Positions 6,024 through 12,332 are shown, counted from the first letter of the stretch. The stretch: 18,520 nucleotides of DNA from Phycisphaera sp. (GCA_002732755.1 NVSP01000002.1:16544-35063), one strand, 5' to 3'. Made by a program: numbers and translations. The notes: a model not told the origin generated them from the sequence alone.

Positions 6024-6302
6024 TCAAATTGCTTCGACACAAAAACCATTTTCAATAATGTAATGCGCCATGGTCATGTTGAAGCCCTTCGTTAAGAAGA
6101 TAGGAAAAAATCGCCCTTTGCTAGTAACACTAATAACATAGCTAACTGAAGCGTTTTCTTGCATTTGGCCCATATTTTTAGCTGTCTCAGAATCCCAAGA
6201 ACCCATCTCAATTAGCAGTTCACTTATTCCAGCGTGAAGGGTGCTTTGTGTTTTATAAGTTTTCGAAGGTGTGAATACAGCCGTTTTGTTTGTTACTTTC
6301 AT
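6024..6302 (-). CDS. First gene of block B, hypothetical, 92 aa
   Basis: The product contains a central segment rich in Met and Gln (MGQMQENASVSYVISVTSKG) and a hydrophobic end (NMTMAHYIIENGFCVEAI). No family recognised; it is probably an alpha/beta protein. It is the promoter-proximal gene behind a strong leftward promoter (6360-6333). Its leader is nearly identical to that of the 85-residue gene at 9642-9899, yet the two proteins are not clearly similar, so the promoter cassette, not the gene, is duplicated. Confidence 0.65.
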   Translation of the reverse strand: MKVTNKTAVFTPSKTYKTQSTLHAGISELLIEMGSWDSETAKNMGQMQENASVSYVISVTSKGRFFPIFLTKGFNMTMAHYIIENGFCVEAI

Positions 6303-6383
6303 GATATTTCCCTTTCGTTTGTTTATACATTAATTATAACAGGGATTTGGAATCATGCAAGCTTTTGTTTGCTTTATTTAACC
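6300..6383 (-). repeat. Promoter-leader cassette, copy 1
   Basis: Eighty-four bases on the minus strand, ending at the ATG of the 92-residue gene, align without gaps to 9980-9897. Conserved parts are TTAAATAAAnCAAACAAAAGC, the -10 region CTGTTATAATTA and the whole leader from ATAAACAAACGAAAGGG to the ATG. The differences fall mostly in the -35 to -10 spacer. Confidence 0.75.
6333..6360 (-). promoter_or_regulatory. Leftward promoter of block B
   Basis: On the minus strand TTGCAT (6360-6355), a 16-base spacer and a perfect TATAAT (6338-6333). The decamer AAACAAAAGC (6370-6361) abuts the -35 box. The same decamer sits at the same place in two other leftward promoters, so it may bind a phage activator or repressor, or act as an UP element. 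Confidence 0.75.
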
Positions 6384-6392
6384 TTTTACCCT

Positions 6393-6412
6393 AAAACCCG
6401 CAATTAAGCGGG
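6393..6412 (-). terminator. Rho-independent terminator of the ssb operon
   Basis: On the minus strand CCCGC-TTAATT-GCGGG is followed by TTTTAGGG: a five-pair GC-only stem with a six-base loop and a short T run, 26 bases after the ssb stop codon. It separates the recombination operon from the block B promoter just downstream. Confidence 0.7.
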
Positions 6413-6438
6413 AGTCGGGGGAGGCTAAAACGTGTAGA

Positions 6439-6855
6439 TCAGAAGGGAATAAGCGGGTCATCATCAATTACATTATCGATTTGCTTAGGCTGTTGGGTTG
6501 GCGTTTCTGCTCGATCACCCTTGCTATCTAACATCTGTAATTCGCTTGCCACAATCTCAGTGCTATAACGATCTTGGCCCGATACTTTATCCTGCCATTT
6601 TCGGGTCTGTAGCTTGCCTTCAATATAAACCTTCGAGCCTTTTTTTAGATACTTACCAGCAATCTCAGCAAGTCGGCCAAAGAAAACAATTTTATGCCAC
6701 TCGGTTTTAGTCACCTGCTCACCGCTGTTTTTATCCTTCCAGCTTTCGCTTGTTGCTACTGAGATATTAGTTAAAGCGTCACCACTGGGCATAAATCTAG
6801 TAGTTGGATTGCTGCCCAAATTTCCCACAATTATGCATTTGTTTATACCTTTCAT
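6439..6855 (-). CDS. ssb: Single-stranded DNA-binding protein
   Basis: A typical OB-fold SSB of 138 residues. The start [18 protein letters not shown] is the classic first strand pair; [20 protein letters not shown] and [19 protein letters not shown] are the middle and last OB strands. A short linker rich in Gln, Pro and Thr follows, and the tail ends in IDDDPLIPF, the acidic tip by which SSB binds DNA-repair partners. The gene starts at 6855 one base after the HNH stop; a longer reading from 6912 lies inside the HNH gene. In this operon it would coat single strands made during phage replication and cooperate with the annealing protein encoded upstream. Confidence 0.95.
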   Translation of the reverse strand: MKGINKCIIVGNLGSNPTTRFMPSGDALTNISVATSESWKDKNSGEQVTKTEWHKIVFFGRLAEIAGKYLKKGSKVYIEGKLQTRKWQDKVSGQDRYSTEIVASELQMLDSKGDRAETPTQQPKQIDNVIDDDPLIPF

Positions 6856-6856
6856 A

Positions 6857-7363
6857 TCATTTAACCTTATTTTTTGTTGTTGCCGCACCATAAAACCCTT
6901 TTGAGCCAGCAATTAAGTTACCTAAAGACTTTTTATTCAGCCTCCCTTTTCTTGAGCAGTCCTGCATATTTTCTTTTTGAGTTCCTGCAAATAAATGCTT
7001 AGGGTTCGTGCATTCTCTGTTATCGCACTTGTGACAAATATTAAGACCTTTTGGTATTTCTCCATAAAACATCTCGTAGCTTACCCTGTGCGCTTTTTCT
7101 GGACTAAAGCCCGCGCCTTTCCTATTCGACAGCGTACCGTACCCTTTTCCATCTGAATTACCTGTCCACCCCCAACAATCCTCCCCCGCTAACTGAAACC
7201 TCTTTAGTCTTTCGAATATGTGGGTGACTCTTTTTTTACTTCTGTTATTGCATGGTACTGAGCAGTAATCTCTTGCTAACCACTGCTTGTTTGAATCACG
7301 TTTTCTTTCCGTGTACATTTTTCTGCATACGTCACACGTTTTTATTCTACTTTGATTTGTCAT
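6857..7363 (-). CDS. HNH homing-type endonuclease
   Basis: The 168-residue protein starts with a four-Cys zinc finger (C10-x2-C13 and C34-x3-C38), continues with the CWGWTG motif (63-68) and AHR (91-93), and has the core [20 protein letters not shown] at 109-127. This is the HNH_3 type of phage nucleases, where the second Cys pair binds zinc and the His residues form the catalytic site. A basic tail follows. It sits between the annealing operon and ssb, as a free-standing homing endonuclease or an HNH with a packaging or recombination role. GGAGG lies 7 bases before the ATG, and an 18-codon ORF overlaps the start. Confidence 0.85.
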   Translation of the reverse strand: MTNQSRIKTCDVCRKMYTERKRDSNKQWLARDYCSVPCNNRSKKRVTHIFERLKRFQLAGEDCWGWTGNSDGKGYGTLSNRKGAGFSPEKAHRVSYEMFYGEIPKGLNICHKCDNRECTNPKHLFAGTQKENMQDCSRKGRLNKKSLGNLIAGSKGFYGAATTKNKVK

Positions 7364-7416
7364 GGTGGTTCCTCCGCTATGGGGTATATTACCATACAGT
7401 CAGAACGTTGTGCCAT
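7360..7416 (-). CDS. 18-codon ORF coupled to the HNH gene
   Basis: ATG at 7416-7414 with a strong GAGGTGA ribosome site; the product is [18 protein letters not shown]. Its stop overlaps the HNH start (ATGA) and its last codons contain the HNH ribosome site. It could be a real micropeptide or a leader that couples nuclease translation to the operon. It may equally be a chance reading in the 64-base gap; the strong ribosome site and exact overlap favour translation. Confidence 0.4.
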   Translation of the reverse strand: MAQRSDCMVIYPIAEEPP

Positions 7417-7427
7417 ATTAATTCACC

Positions 7428-7598
7428 TCAAATTGTTTTAGTTGCTTCGATTATCTTCTTAGATATTAAATCTAGCTGAGCTTTGGCCCTTGCTACTATC
7501 TGTTGCCCTCTAGCCGTTTTAAGGTCCGGTAATTTCAATATCTTGAAGTTCTCAGCTATGCTATTTAGCTGATCTATGTCGTGCTGTTCGTTATCCAT
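7428..7598 (-). CDS. Hypothetical helical protein, 56 aa
   Basis: An all-helical peptide (DIDQLNSIAENFKILKLPDL, then ARAKAQLDLISKKIIEAT). It overlaps the end of the annealing-protein gene by 8 bases, so translation is probably coupled. Position next to a single-strand annealing protein suggests an accessory role in recombination, such as a partner or modulator, but no family is recognised and this is inference. Confidence 0.6.
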   Translation of the reverse strand: MDNEQHDIDQLNSIAENFKILKLPDLKTARGQQIVARAKAQLDLISKKIIEATKTI

Positions 7599-8373
7599 CG
7601 GCTTGCTCTTTGAATTTAGTTAGAGCTTCTTGCTGCTCTTTTGATAGCATTGACCAGATAACTTTCTTCTCATATGCAGCCCAGCCCTGAAGGTTTTCAA
7701 TGCAAGCCGGGTCGTTATCATCTATCCCTTGCGCTATATCCATGATAATTTCTTGAACCTCTTCTAAGCCAGTTTTTTCTAAGGCTTTGCAAGCTTCTTT
7801 GTTTTTACCAATGTCTTTTTCAAATGAATTATATAGAGATATATAAGCCTCTTCACTTATCGACCTGATAAACAAATAGAATCCTCCTGCATCAATTTCA
7901 GATTTCAAGGCCATAAAAGTATCCCGCTGCTCTTTAGTGTAAAGAGGCTCTGCAAATTCGCTCTTCATCTGTTGAACATATTTATTATCTTCATATTTAC
8001 CCAAGAAAATATCAGCATTAAAACCCAGTAATGATAAGCATTTGGTTATACCGTCCGTAGTCGCCTTCTTCATGCAATCCGTATCTTTTTTGGCCTCGGC
8101 TTTATCAATATAGAGACTGGCTTGCCCCCATTGCTCGAAAACTTTGCCGCTATCCCCATGCCACATGCTAATTAATATGCACACCTCATTTGTGGGTAGA
8201 TGCTGGACCTGTTTAACTTCCCACCCCCACCCTTTGCCGACTGGCCCAAACTCTTTTGTAGCGTTTTTAATCTGCTGATATGGGTCAATAGCTGTTATTT
8301 TTCTGCCAAAATTAACTTCTTTTGTGTGTTTTGGGTTTGTCTTTTCAACTTTTAACCATAGTTCATCGTTCAT
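7591..8373 (-). CDS. Rad52/Sak-like single-strand annealing protein
   Basis: Of the possible starts I prefer the ATG at 8373 (ribosome site GGGAG, start MNDELWLKVEKTNPKHTK), giving 260 residues; an upstream ATG at 8397 has no good ribosome site. Hallmarks are WxKVEKTxPKHTK (residues 6-18), the EFGPVGKGWGWEV block (41-53) and KKATTDGITKCLSLLGFNAD (102-121) followed by IFLGKYEDNKY (122-132). These are the conserved blocks of phage Rad52-like annealing proteins. It would pair complementary strands with SSB, whose gene is three genes downstream. The C-terminal third is variable and probably contacts SSB or other partners. The family assignment is from motif memory. Confidence 0.75.
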   Translation of the reverse strand: MNDELWLKVEKTNPKHTKEVNFGRKITAIDPYQQIKNATKEFGPVGKGWGWEVKQVQHLPTNEVCILISMWHGDSGKVFEQWGQASLYIDKAEAKKDTDCMKKATTDGITKCLSLLGFNADIFLGKYEDNKYVQQMKSEFAEPLYTKEQRDTFMALKSEIDAGGFYLFIRSISEEAYISLYNSFEKDIGKNKEACKALEKTGLEEVQEIIMDIAQGIDDNDPACIENLQGWAAYEKKVIWSMLSKEQQEALTKFKEQADG

Positions 8374-8689
8374 GAATTGCTCCCATATTTTGTTCATGTT
8401 GATATTGAGCAGCGTAGCCCCTATCGTAATACTCAGAGCGCCCTGCCTTGTGTTCTTCACCGTCCTTGCAGGCTTTCATACCCTTCATATATTCGCTTTG
8501 CTCTATGTGTGTTAGCTTATTAATCTCTTGCTTTAAAATTAACCCAACTGTTTTAAATGCATTGTTTAGCACCTCGTCAATTTCAACTTGAACCCTCAAG
8601 CCTTCTTGAGTTTGCATTTCTTGACATTTGGTTTCTAATTGAGCTATACAATTATCCAATAATATATCCAAGTCTTTTTCATAACTCAT
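8363..8689 (-). CDS. Hypothetical protein, 108 aa
   Basis: A helical N-terminal part (EKDLDILLDNCIAQLETKCQ) and a middle helix are followed by a charged, His/Tyr-rich end (KAGRSEYYDRGYAAQYQHEQ). I recognise no domain. It overlaps its neighbours by 4 bases (8689-8686) and 11 bases (8373-8363), in the recombination operon, directly upstream of the annealing protein. The C-terminal RGYAAQYQHEQ segment is like an amphipathic tail that might contact DNA or a partner protein. Confidence 0.65.
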   Translation of the reverse strand: MSYEKDLDILLDNCIAQLETKCQEMQTQEGLRVQVEIDEVLNNAFKTVGLILKQEINKLTHIEQSEYMKGMKACKDGEEHKAGRSEYYDRGYAAQYQHEQNMGAIHER

Positions 8690-9033
8690 ATTCCCACCTT
8701 TTTTGATTTGGCAGCTCTATGCTGTGCTAAAATCCACATTATCTCAGCTTTTAGCGTTTTAATTTCAATACTGTCAACTGCTCCAAAATCCCTATCTGCC
8801 CAATGTTCTGTATCTTGCGACATATGTGTGATTTTAGAATGCTTGTCTATCCACTCATACAGTTCAATTTCGTTCGGTTTGTGTTCATTTATAAATTTAT
8901 CTAAATCCACGCCGCCATTTTTAGAAAGCCACATTCTTTTTTCTAAATAAATGAACTCTAAATCAGTGTCATGTACCCGCACCACAAAATAATGGCAACA
9001 AGCATCTTCTAAGTAAATCGCTGCTAATTCCAT
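8686..9033 (-). CDS. First gene of the recombination operon, hypothetical, 115 aa
   Basis: A mixed alpha/beta protein: strand-rich start (AAIYLEDACCHYFVVRVHDT), a helical middle (DKFINEHKPNEIELYEWIDK) and a basic C-terminal helix (LKAEIMWILAQHRAAKSKK). No family recognised. The ATG follows a GGTGGG ribosome site and a leader of about 100 bases from the promoter at 9169-9142. The leader contains a perfect 14-base palindrome and a GC-rich stretch. Confidence 0.65.
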   Translation of the reverse strand: MELAAIYLEDACCHYFVVRVHDTDLEFIYLEKRMWLSKNGGVDLDKFINEHKPNEIELYEWIDKHSKITHMSQDTEHWADRDFGAVDSIEIKTLKAEIMWILAQHRAAKSKKVGI

Positions 9034-9065
9034 ATTCCCACCTTTTTAAGTTAATTTTCTTTGTG

Positions 9066-9079
9066 CCGTGTGCACACGG
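9066..9079. promoter_or_regulatory. Perfect 14-base palindrome, operator candidate
   Basis: CCGTGTGCACACGG is an exact palindrome in the leader of the recombination operon, about 65 bases downstream of the predicted -10 box and about 33 bases upstream of the first ATG. A dyad of this length in a leader would suit a dimeric repressor or an RNA structure. No bound protein can be named. Confidence 0.5.
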
Positions 9080-9141
9080 GTCGGCCACCGTCTTCATACT
9101 ATCCCAACGCACCTAGGTTGTTTGCTTGCTTTACTTACCCC

Positions 9142-9180
9142 ACTCTAGCAGATTTCTCAGCTAAAGCAAGGCTTTTGTTT
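9142..9180 (-). promoter_or_regulatory. Leftward promoter of the recombination operon
   Basis: On the minus strand TTGCTT (9169-9164), a 16-base spacer and TAGAGT (9147-9142). The decamer AAACAAAAGC (9180-9171) sits one base before the -35 box, the same arrangement as in the promoters at 6360-6333 and 9957-9930. The -10 box is weaker than in the other two, so activation may be needed. Confidence 0.6.
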
Positions 9181-9187
9181 GATTAGT

Positions 9188-9496
9188 TTAATATTTGTTG
9201 TCGGCCAACTCTTTGAAGTAATCATCATTCACTCGCTCAGTAACCCGCTCGCAGCTCTTAACTTCTTCCAGCAATTCGTCGATCCTTTCGTCGCTTAAGT
9301 AGCCTCTTAAACCATCGTAGAAGCCGTCTGCCTTAATACTATCGGTTACCATATCAAGCGCGGTTTCTTCCCATTGCATCTTATCTACAACTACTAAATA
9401 ATCTTTAGTCTCGTCACAGATACCCTCATCAATATAAGCCCCGGCTTCCCTTGCTGATTTAATTAGTTTTGATTTAATTATTTCTGGTATGCTCAT
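9188..9496 (-). CDS. Hypothetical protein, 102 aa
   Basis: A helical acidic protein (IKSKLIKSAREAGAYIDEGI, DERIDELLEEVKSCERVTER, DDYFKELADNKY). I recognise no domain. It overlaps the 41-residue paralog by four bases and carries its own ribosome site (TTGGAGC) within that gene. It takes the place that the 180-residue gene has in block B, but the two proteins do not look alike. Confidence 0.65.
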   Translation of the reverse strand: MSIPEIIKSKLIKSAREAGAYIDEGICDETKDYLVVVDKMQWEETALDMVTDSIKADGFYDGLRGYLSDERIDELLEEVKSCERVTERVNDDYFKELADNKY

Positions 9497-9618
9497 TTTT
9501 CTTGCTCCAATCTATTTAACTTCCCGCGAATTTCATCAACTACCAACTGTCGGCAATTGTGCATTTTATGCTTTGTGAAGTAATAATATTGATTAGCTAA
9601 TTGTGTGAATGTTTTCAT
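9493..9618 (-). CDS. 41-residue protein, paralog of 5311-5436
   Basis: The product begins MKTFTQLANQYYYFT and ends VVDEIRGKLNRLEQEK. It has the same length as the product of 5311-5436, and shared identities lie at both ends. The leader AAAGGGGAATATC before the ATG belongs to the set of four related leaders. The strongest conservation, IRGKLN, is at the C terminus, where the codons also contain the spacing to the next gene's ribosome site. Confidence 0.6.
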   Translation of the reverse strand: MKTFTQLANQYYYFTKHKMHNCRQLVVDEIRGKLNRLEQEK

Positions 9619-9641
9619 GATATTCCCCTTTGTTTGATTTC

Positions 9642-9899
9642 TTAGTTATAGAGTTCAATTGCTGTGGGTTTTTCGTAATTTCTAACGCCTTTTACAATTC
9701 TGAATTCGCTGTATTTATGGACAGGGTCCATATGGTCAAAATATATACCGTACAAGCCATGTTTTGTTAACCATTGTTCCGCCTGTTCTATTTCTGCTGA
9801 AGTGCTTATGATCACCATTCCGCCATCTTTGAGCTCCATGGCTCTAGTTCTTATTAATGTTAAACTCTGTTTTTCGTCATTGCTTAGAAGTACAGTCAT
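9642..9899 (-). CDS. First gene of block D, hypothetical, 85 aa
   Basis: A small alpha/beta protein: a helical start (SNDEKQSLTLIRTRAMEL), a strand (GGMVIISTS), then a helix (EIEQAEQWLTKHGLYGI) and a strand-rich end. I cannot name a family. It lies directly behind the strong promoter at 9957-9930, whose leader matches that of the 92-residue gene at 6024-6302, so the two are probably expressed at the same time. Confidence 0.65.
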   Translation of the reverse strand: MTVLLSNDEKQSLTLIRTRAMELKDGGMVIISTSAEIEQAEQWLTKHGLYGIYFDHMDPVHKYSEFRIVKGVRNYEKPTAIELYN

Positions 9900-9980
9900 G
9901 ATATTTCCCTTTCGTTTGTTTATATGATAATTATAACAGCTTATTTTATTAACACAAGCTTTTGTTTGATTTATTTAACT
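9897..9980 (-). repeat. Promoter-leader cassette, copy 2
   Basis: Eighty-four bases on the minus strand align without gaps to 6383-6300, ending at the ATG of the 85-residue gene. The decamer AAACAAAAGC, the TATAAT region and the leader from ATAAACAAACGAAAGGG onward are the same in both. Only the spacer and a few flanking bases differ. Confidence 0.75.
9930..9957 (-). promoter_or_regulatory. Leftward promoter of block D
   Basis: On the minus strand TTGTGT (9957-9952), a 16-base spacer and TATAAT (9935-9930), with AAACAAAAGC (9967-9958) directly upstream of the -35 box. Confidence 0.7.
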
Positions 9981-10082
9981 TATGCCAATACTTGCTTTTA
10001 TCTAATTATACTGTATTTTAAGAAATGGCGGTAAAAGAGGTTACTCCTTTTCCCTCCGGCTTTCCCTGCCACCGCCTCCTAT

Positions 10083-10110
10083 TTGCTTTTTATCGGAAAT
10101 TATTTATACT
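10083..10110 (+). promoter_or_regulatory. Rightward promoter of the replication operon
   Basis: TTGCTT (10083-10088), 16 bases, TATACT (10105-10110). Transcription would start near 10117, leaving a leader of about 95 bases before the ATG at 10211. The -35 hexamer is the same as in the rightward promoter at 13674-13701. Confidence 0.6.
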
Positions 10111-10114
10111 GAAT

Positions 10115-10179
10115 ACGCGGCTGTGAATTTGATTGATCCCTTATTCTTGCCTTGCCCTGTGCCAGCCGCGTTTATTTTT
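10115..10179 (+). terminator. Attenuator-like hairpin in the replication-operon leader
   Basis: ACGCGGCTG (10115-10123) pairs perfectly with CAGCCGCGT (10163-10171), a nine-pair GC-rich stem with a 39-base loop, followed by TTTATTTTT. It lies between the promoter and the ATG of the replication gene, so it could act as a conditional terminator or a translation-control structure. Transcription starting near 10117 would include most of the left arm. The long loop makes constitutive termination less certain. Confidence 0.5.
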
Positions 10180-10210
10180 AAGGGCCACAATTCGACACAG
10201 GTCAAGCTCA

Positions 10211-11044
10211 ATGCACTACTACCAACATAATATCAAAGATTTCAATAATGCCACTAGACATTTAACACGTGTTGAACGTGCGTTGTACAGAGACGCAATA
10301 GAACTCTACTACGATAACGAACATCCTTTAACTTCTGATATTTCGTTACTTAAAAGACGTTTAATTATTGTCAGTAATGATGAAATAGAGGCGTTAACTT
10401 ACATTCTTAACGAGTTTTTCTACCTTGATGGCGACCTTTTTCGCAATAATCGTTGCGATGAAGAAATAGATAAATATCATAACAATAATTCACTGAAAGC
10501 CAAGGCTGGCAAGGCTTCAGCAGAAGCTAGGCGAAAGAAGAAGCGAACTCTAAAAACAAAGAAATCAACAGACGTTGAACAGGTGTTGAACACGTGTACA
10601 ACAGAAGCTCAACAGAATTCAACTAACAAAGAACCATTAACCATTAACCAAGAACCATTAACCAAGAACAATAATAAAACCCCTTTGTCAGACGATGATA
10701 AATCTCCAAGGGAAATTGAGATAGATTTAATTTTTAAATACTGGCAAGAAATCTGGAAGCATCCACAATCCAAATTAGACTCAAAACGTAAATCAATAAT
10801 TAACAATGTTTTAAAAACTGGTTATTCCGTTGATAATTGTAAATTAGCAATTCTGGGCTGTTCGCTAACTCCGCATAACCAAGGAAAAAATGACAGGAAT
10901 CAAAAATTCGATGGCTTGCATATAATTTATGATTCTAAGAATATTGACAGATTTATTACAAATGCAGGGGAGCCGCCTAAACCGCCAAGCGGCAACCAAA
11001 TAAATTTTGATTCGATAACTTACGAGAGCAAAGGTGAATTATGA
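10211..11044 (+). CDS. DUF1376 / O-like phage replication initiator
   Basis: The protein (277 residues) begins MHYYQHNIKDFNNATRHLT, the standard opening of DUF1376 proteins, and continues with ERALYRDAIELYYDNEHPL. A Lys/Arg-rich hinge (KAKAGKASAEARRKKKRTLK) and a low-complexity linker follow. The C-terminal part (KYWQEIWKHP, DSKRKSIINNVLKTGYS, RNQKFDGLHIIYDSKNIDRF) matches replication proteins that recruit the helicase loader. I chose ATG 10211 with its weak ACAGG site because it gives the family start; a TTG at 10133 would add 26 unrelated residues. The next gene overlaps by ATGA. By analogy with lambda O it should bind repeats within its own gene; this part is inference. Confidence 0.85.
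   Translation: MHYYQHNIKDFNNATRHLTRVERALYRDAIELYYDNEHPLTSDISLLKRRLIIVSNDEIEALTYILNEFFYLDGDLFRNNRCDEEIDKYHNNNSLKAKAGKASAEARRKKKRTLKTKKSTDVEQVLNTCTTEAQQNSTNKEPLTINQEPLTKNNNKTPLSDDDKSPREIEIDLIFKYWQEIWKHPQSKLDSKRKSIINNVLKTGYSVDNCKLAILGCSLTPHNQGKNDRNQKFDGLHIIYDSKNIDRFITNAGEPPKPPSGNQINFDSITYESKGEL
10574..10669. other. Iteron-like repeats inside the replication gene, candidate origin
   Basis: The linker of the replication gene contains two repeat families. GTTGAAC occurs at 10574-10580 and 10585-10591, the second inside an 18-base dyad (GTTGAACACGTGTACAAC, 16 of 18 positions symmetric), and inverted CAACAG copies follow. Downstream, CCATTAACC occurs three times (10634, 10641, 10655) and AGAACCATTAACCA recurs with a 21-base period (10630 and 10651). 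The core ACACGTGT also occurs at 10265-10272 as part of a perfect dyad. In lambda-type phages the origin lies in the initiator gene's linker. Confidence 0.5.
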
Positions 11045-11775
11045 AACTTATCAACAACGAATATCCAGATGAAAATACAACTTGCAAAAGCCACGGCAAA
11101 TACACTGCTAAAATTGCATATTTGGGTGAACATAAAATAACCTCGACTTGCCCAGAGTGCAGCAGGGAAGAAAACAAAAAACAAGCTGATCAGAAAAAAG
11201 ATGAACTAGCCGCCAAGCGTAGGCAAATTCAGATAGATTTTCTTGAAGACGCGAATATCATCAAACGGTACTGGGATATGACTTTAGATGATTACAAGCC
11301 CCGCGAATTTCAGAAAAACGCTCATGAAAAATGCCTAAATTTTGCTAGTCGATTTGATGAAATGTGCAGCAAGGGCCAATGCGTTATTTTCTGTGGTGGA
11401 GTGGGCACAGGTAAAACCATGCTCTTAAGCGCCCTTATTCAATCGCTAAGGGTCGGTTACTACATTAGGGCCGTAGATATATCAAGAAACGTAAGGCACG
11501 CTTACAGCTCAAATGAGAGCGAACTAGACGTTATTGAAGAATTGGCTAATCAAAGGCTTTTAGTGATTGATGAGGTTGGATTACAGCAAAATACTAAAGC
11601 AGAGGCTTTGCTGATTACTGATTTAATTGATCGCAGATACGGCAATATGGTTGCAACAATATTAATCACTAATTTAGATGAGGAGGGTGTTAAAGAATCT
11701 TTCGGCCCTAGGGCATTTAGTCGAATGATGCAAAAAGGCGCGATAATTTCAATTGATGGGGAGTCGCAACGATGA
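11041..11775 (+). CDS. DnaC-like helicase loader (AAA+ ATPase)
   Basis: 244 residues. The N-terminal part has C15-x2-H18 and C37-x2-C40, a zinc site that often precedes the DnaC-type ATPase in phage loaders. The ATPase core shows Walker A GGVGTGKT (119-126), Walker B LLVIDEVG (173-180), sensor-1 TILITN (207-211) and candidate arginine finger residues R224 and R228. It would load the replicative helicase at the origin together with the DUF1376 protein encoded just upstream, with which it overlaps by four bases. IstB/DnaC family ATPases that serve transposons look similar, but the context argues for replication. Confidence 0.85.
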   Translation: MKLINNEYPDENTTCKSHGKYTAKIAYLGEHKITSTCPECSREENKKQADQKKDELAAKRRQIQIDFLEDANIIKRYWDMTLDDYKPREFQKNAHEKCLNFASRFDEMCSKGQCVIFCGGVGTGKTMLLSALIQSLRVGYYIRAVDISRNVRHAYSSNESELDVIEELANQRLLVIDEVGLQQNTKAEALLITDLIDRRYGNMVATILITNLDEEGVKESFGPRAFSRMMQKGAIISIDGESQR

Positions 11776-12332
11776 AAGAAAGACCTATTTTATTCAACTC
11801 AGAAATGGTTAACGCTATTCTTGACGGTAGAAAAACTCAGACAAGGCGAATTGTTAAATTGCCCGTTATATGTAATACGATTGGCTGTGAAATAGCGGGT
11901 TGTGAATTGTTTGATCAATTCAGCAAGGGGTTTGTGGACTGCCCACATGGAAAAGTTGGTGGTGAATTATGGGTAAGAGAGACTTTTAGGTTATATAGCA
12001 ACACTGATGAATGCTCATGTTATGAACATTGCGGTTGCCCGCCCTCAAGAACGCCGATTTATAAAGCTGAGTCAAATTATAGCGAAACCAAGTGGCGGCC
12101 ATCAATCCATATGCCGCGCTGGGCAAGTCGCATACAGCTAGAGATAACAGATATTAGAATCGAAAGGCTTAATGATATTTCAGAAAAGGACTGTTGCGCA
12201 GAAGGTTTAGGTTCATACATAACTAGAGATTGCAAAAAGCCAAAATTTCAAAAGTTTTGGGAATCAATATACGACCAAGGCTCATGGAAGCAAAATCCTT
12301 GGGTATGGATCGTGGAGTTTAAAAAATTATGA
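11772..12332 (+). CDS. ASCH-like phage protein, 186 aa
   Basis: The start MKERPILFNSEMVNAILDGR followed by KTQTRRIVK is the conserved opening of a widespread phage family with an ASCH-like (PUA-related) beta-barrel; KTQTRR is its signature. Later motifs are LWVRETFR, IYKAESNY, WRPSIHMPRWASRI (the core strand) and the Trp-rich end NPWVWIVEFKKL. ASCH domains bind RNA or modified nucleotides, so it may act in RNA or nucleotide metabolism; this role is inferred. A cluster CSCYEHCGCPP near residue 78 suggests an extra metal site. It overlaps its neighbours by ATGA on both sides. Confidence 0.7.
   Translation: MKERPILFNSEMVNAILDGRKTQTRRIVKLPVICNTIGCEIAGCELFDQFSKGFVDCPHGKVGGELWVRETFRLYSNTDECSCYEHCGCPPSRTPIYKAESNYSETKWRPSIHMPRWASRIQLEITDIRIERLNDISEKDCCAEGLGSYITRDCKKPKFQKFWESIYDQGSWKQNPWVWIVEFKKL

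Larger units (their letters stand above)
9981..10210. other. Intergenic control region between blocks D and E
   Basis: This stretch without a firm gene lies between the divergent leftward and rightward blocks. It holds a weak rightward promoter candidate (TTGCTT 9992-9997, 16 bases, TATTTT 10014-10019), an inverted repeat GGCGGT (10027-10032) with ACCGCC (10071-10076) enclosing purine- and pyrimidine-rich tracts, the stronger rightward promoter at 10083-10110 and the hairpin leader described separately. An ORF reading from TTG at 10133 through the leader is not favoured. Confidence 0.55.

Noticed and set aside
10133-10210. TTG start adding 26 residues to the replication protein
   Set aside because: The extension does not resemble the DUF1376 start; MHYYQHNIKDF at 10211 is the family opening. 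Kept only as a possible leader peptide.
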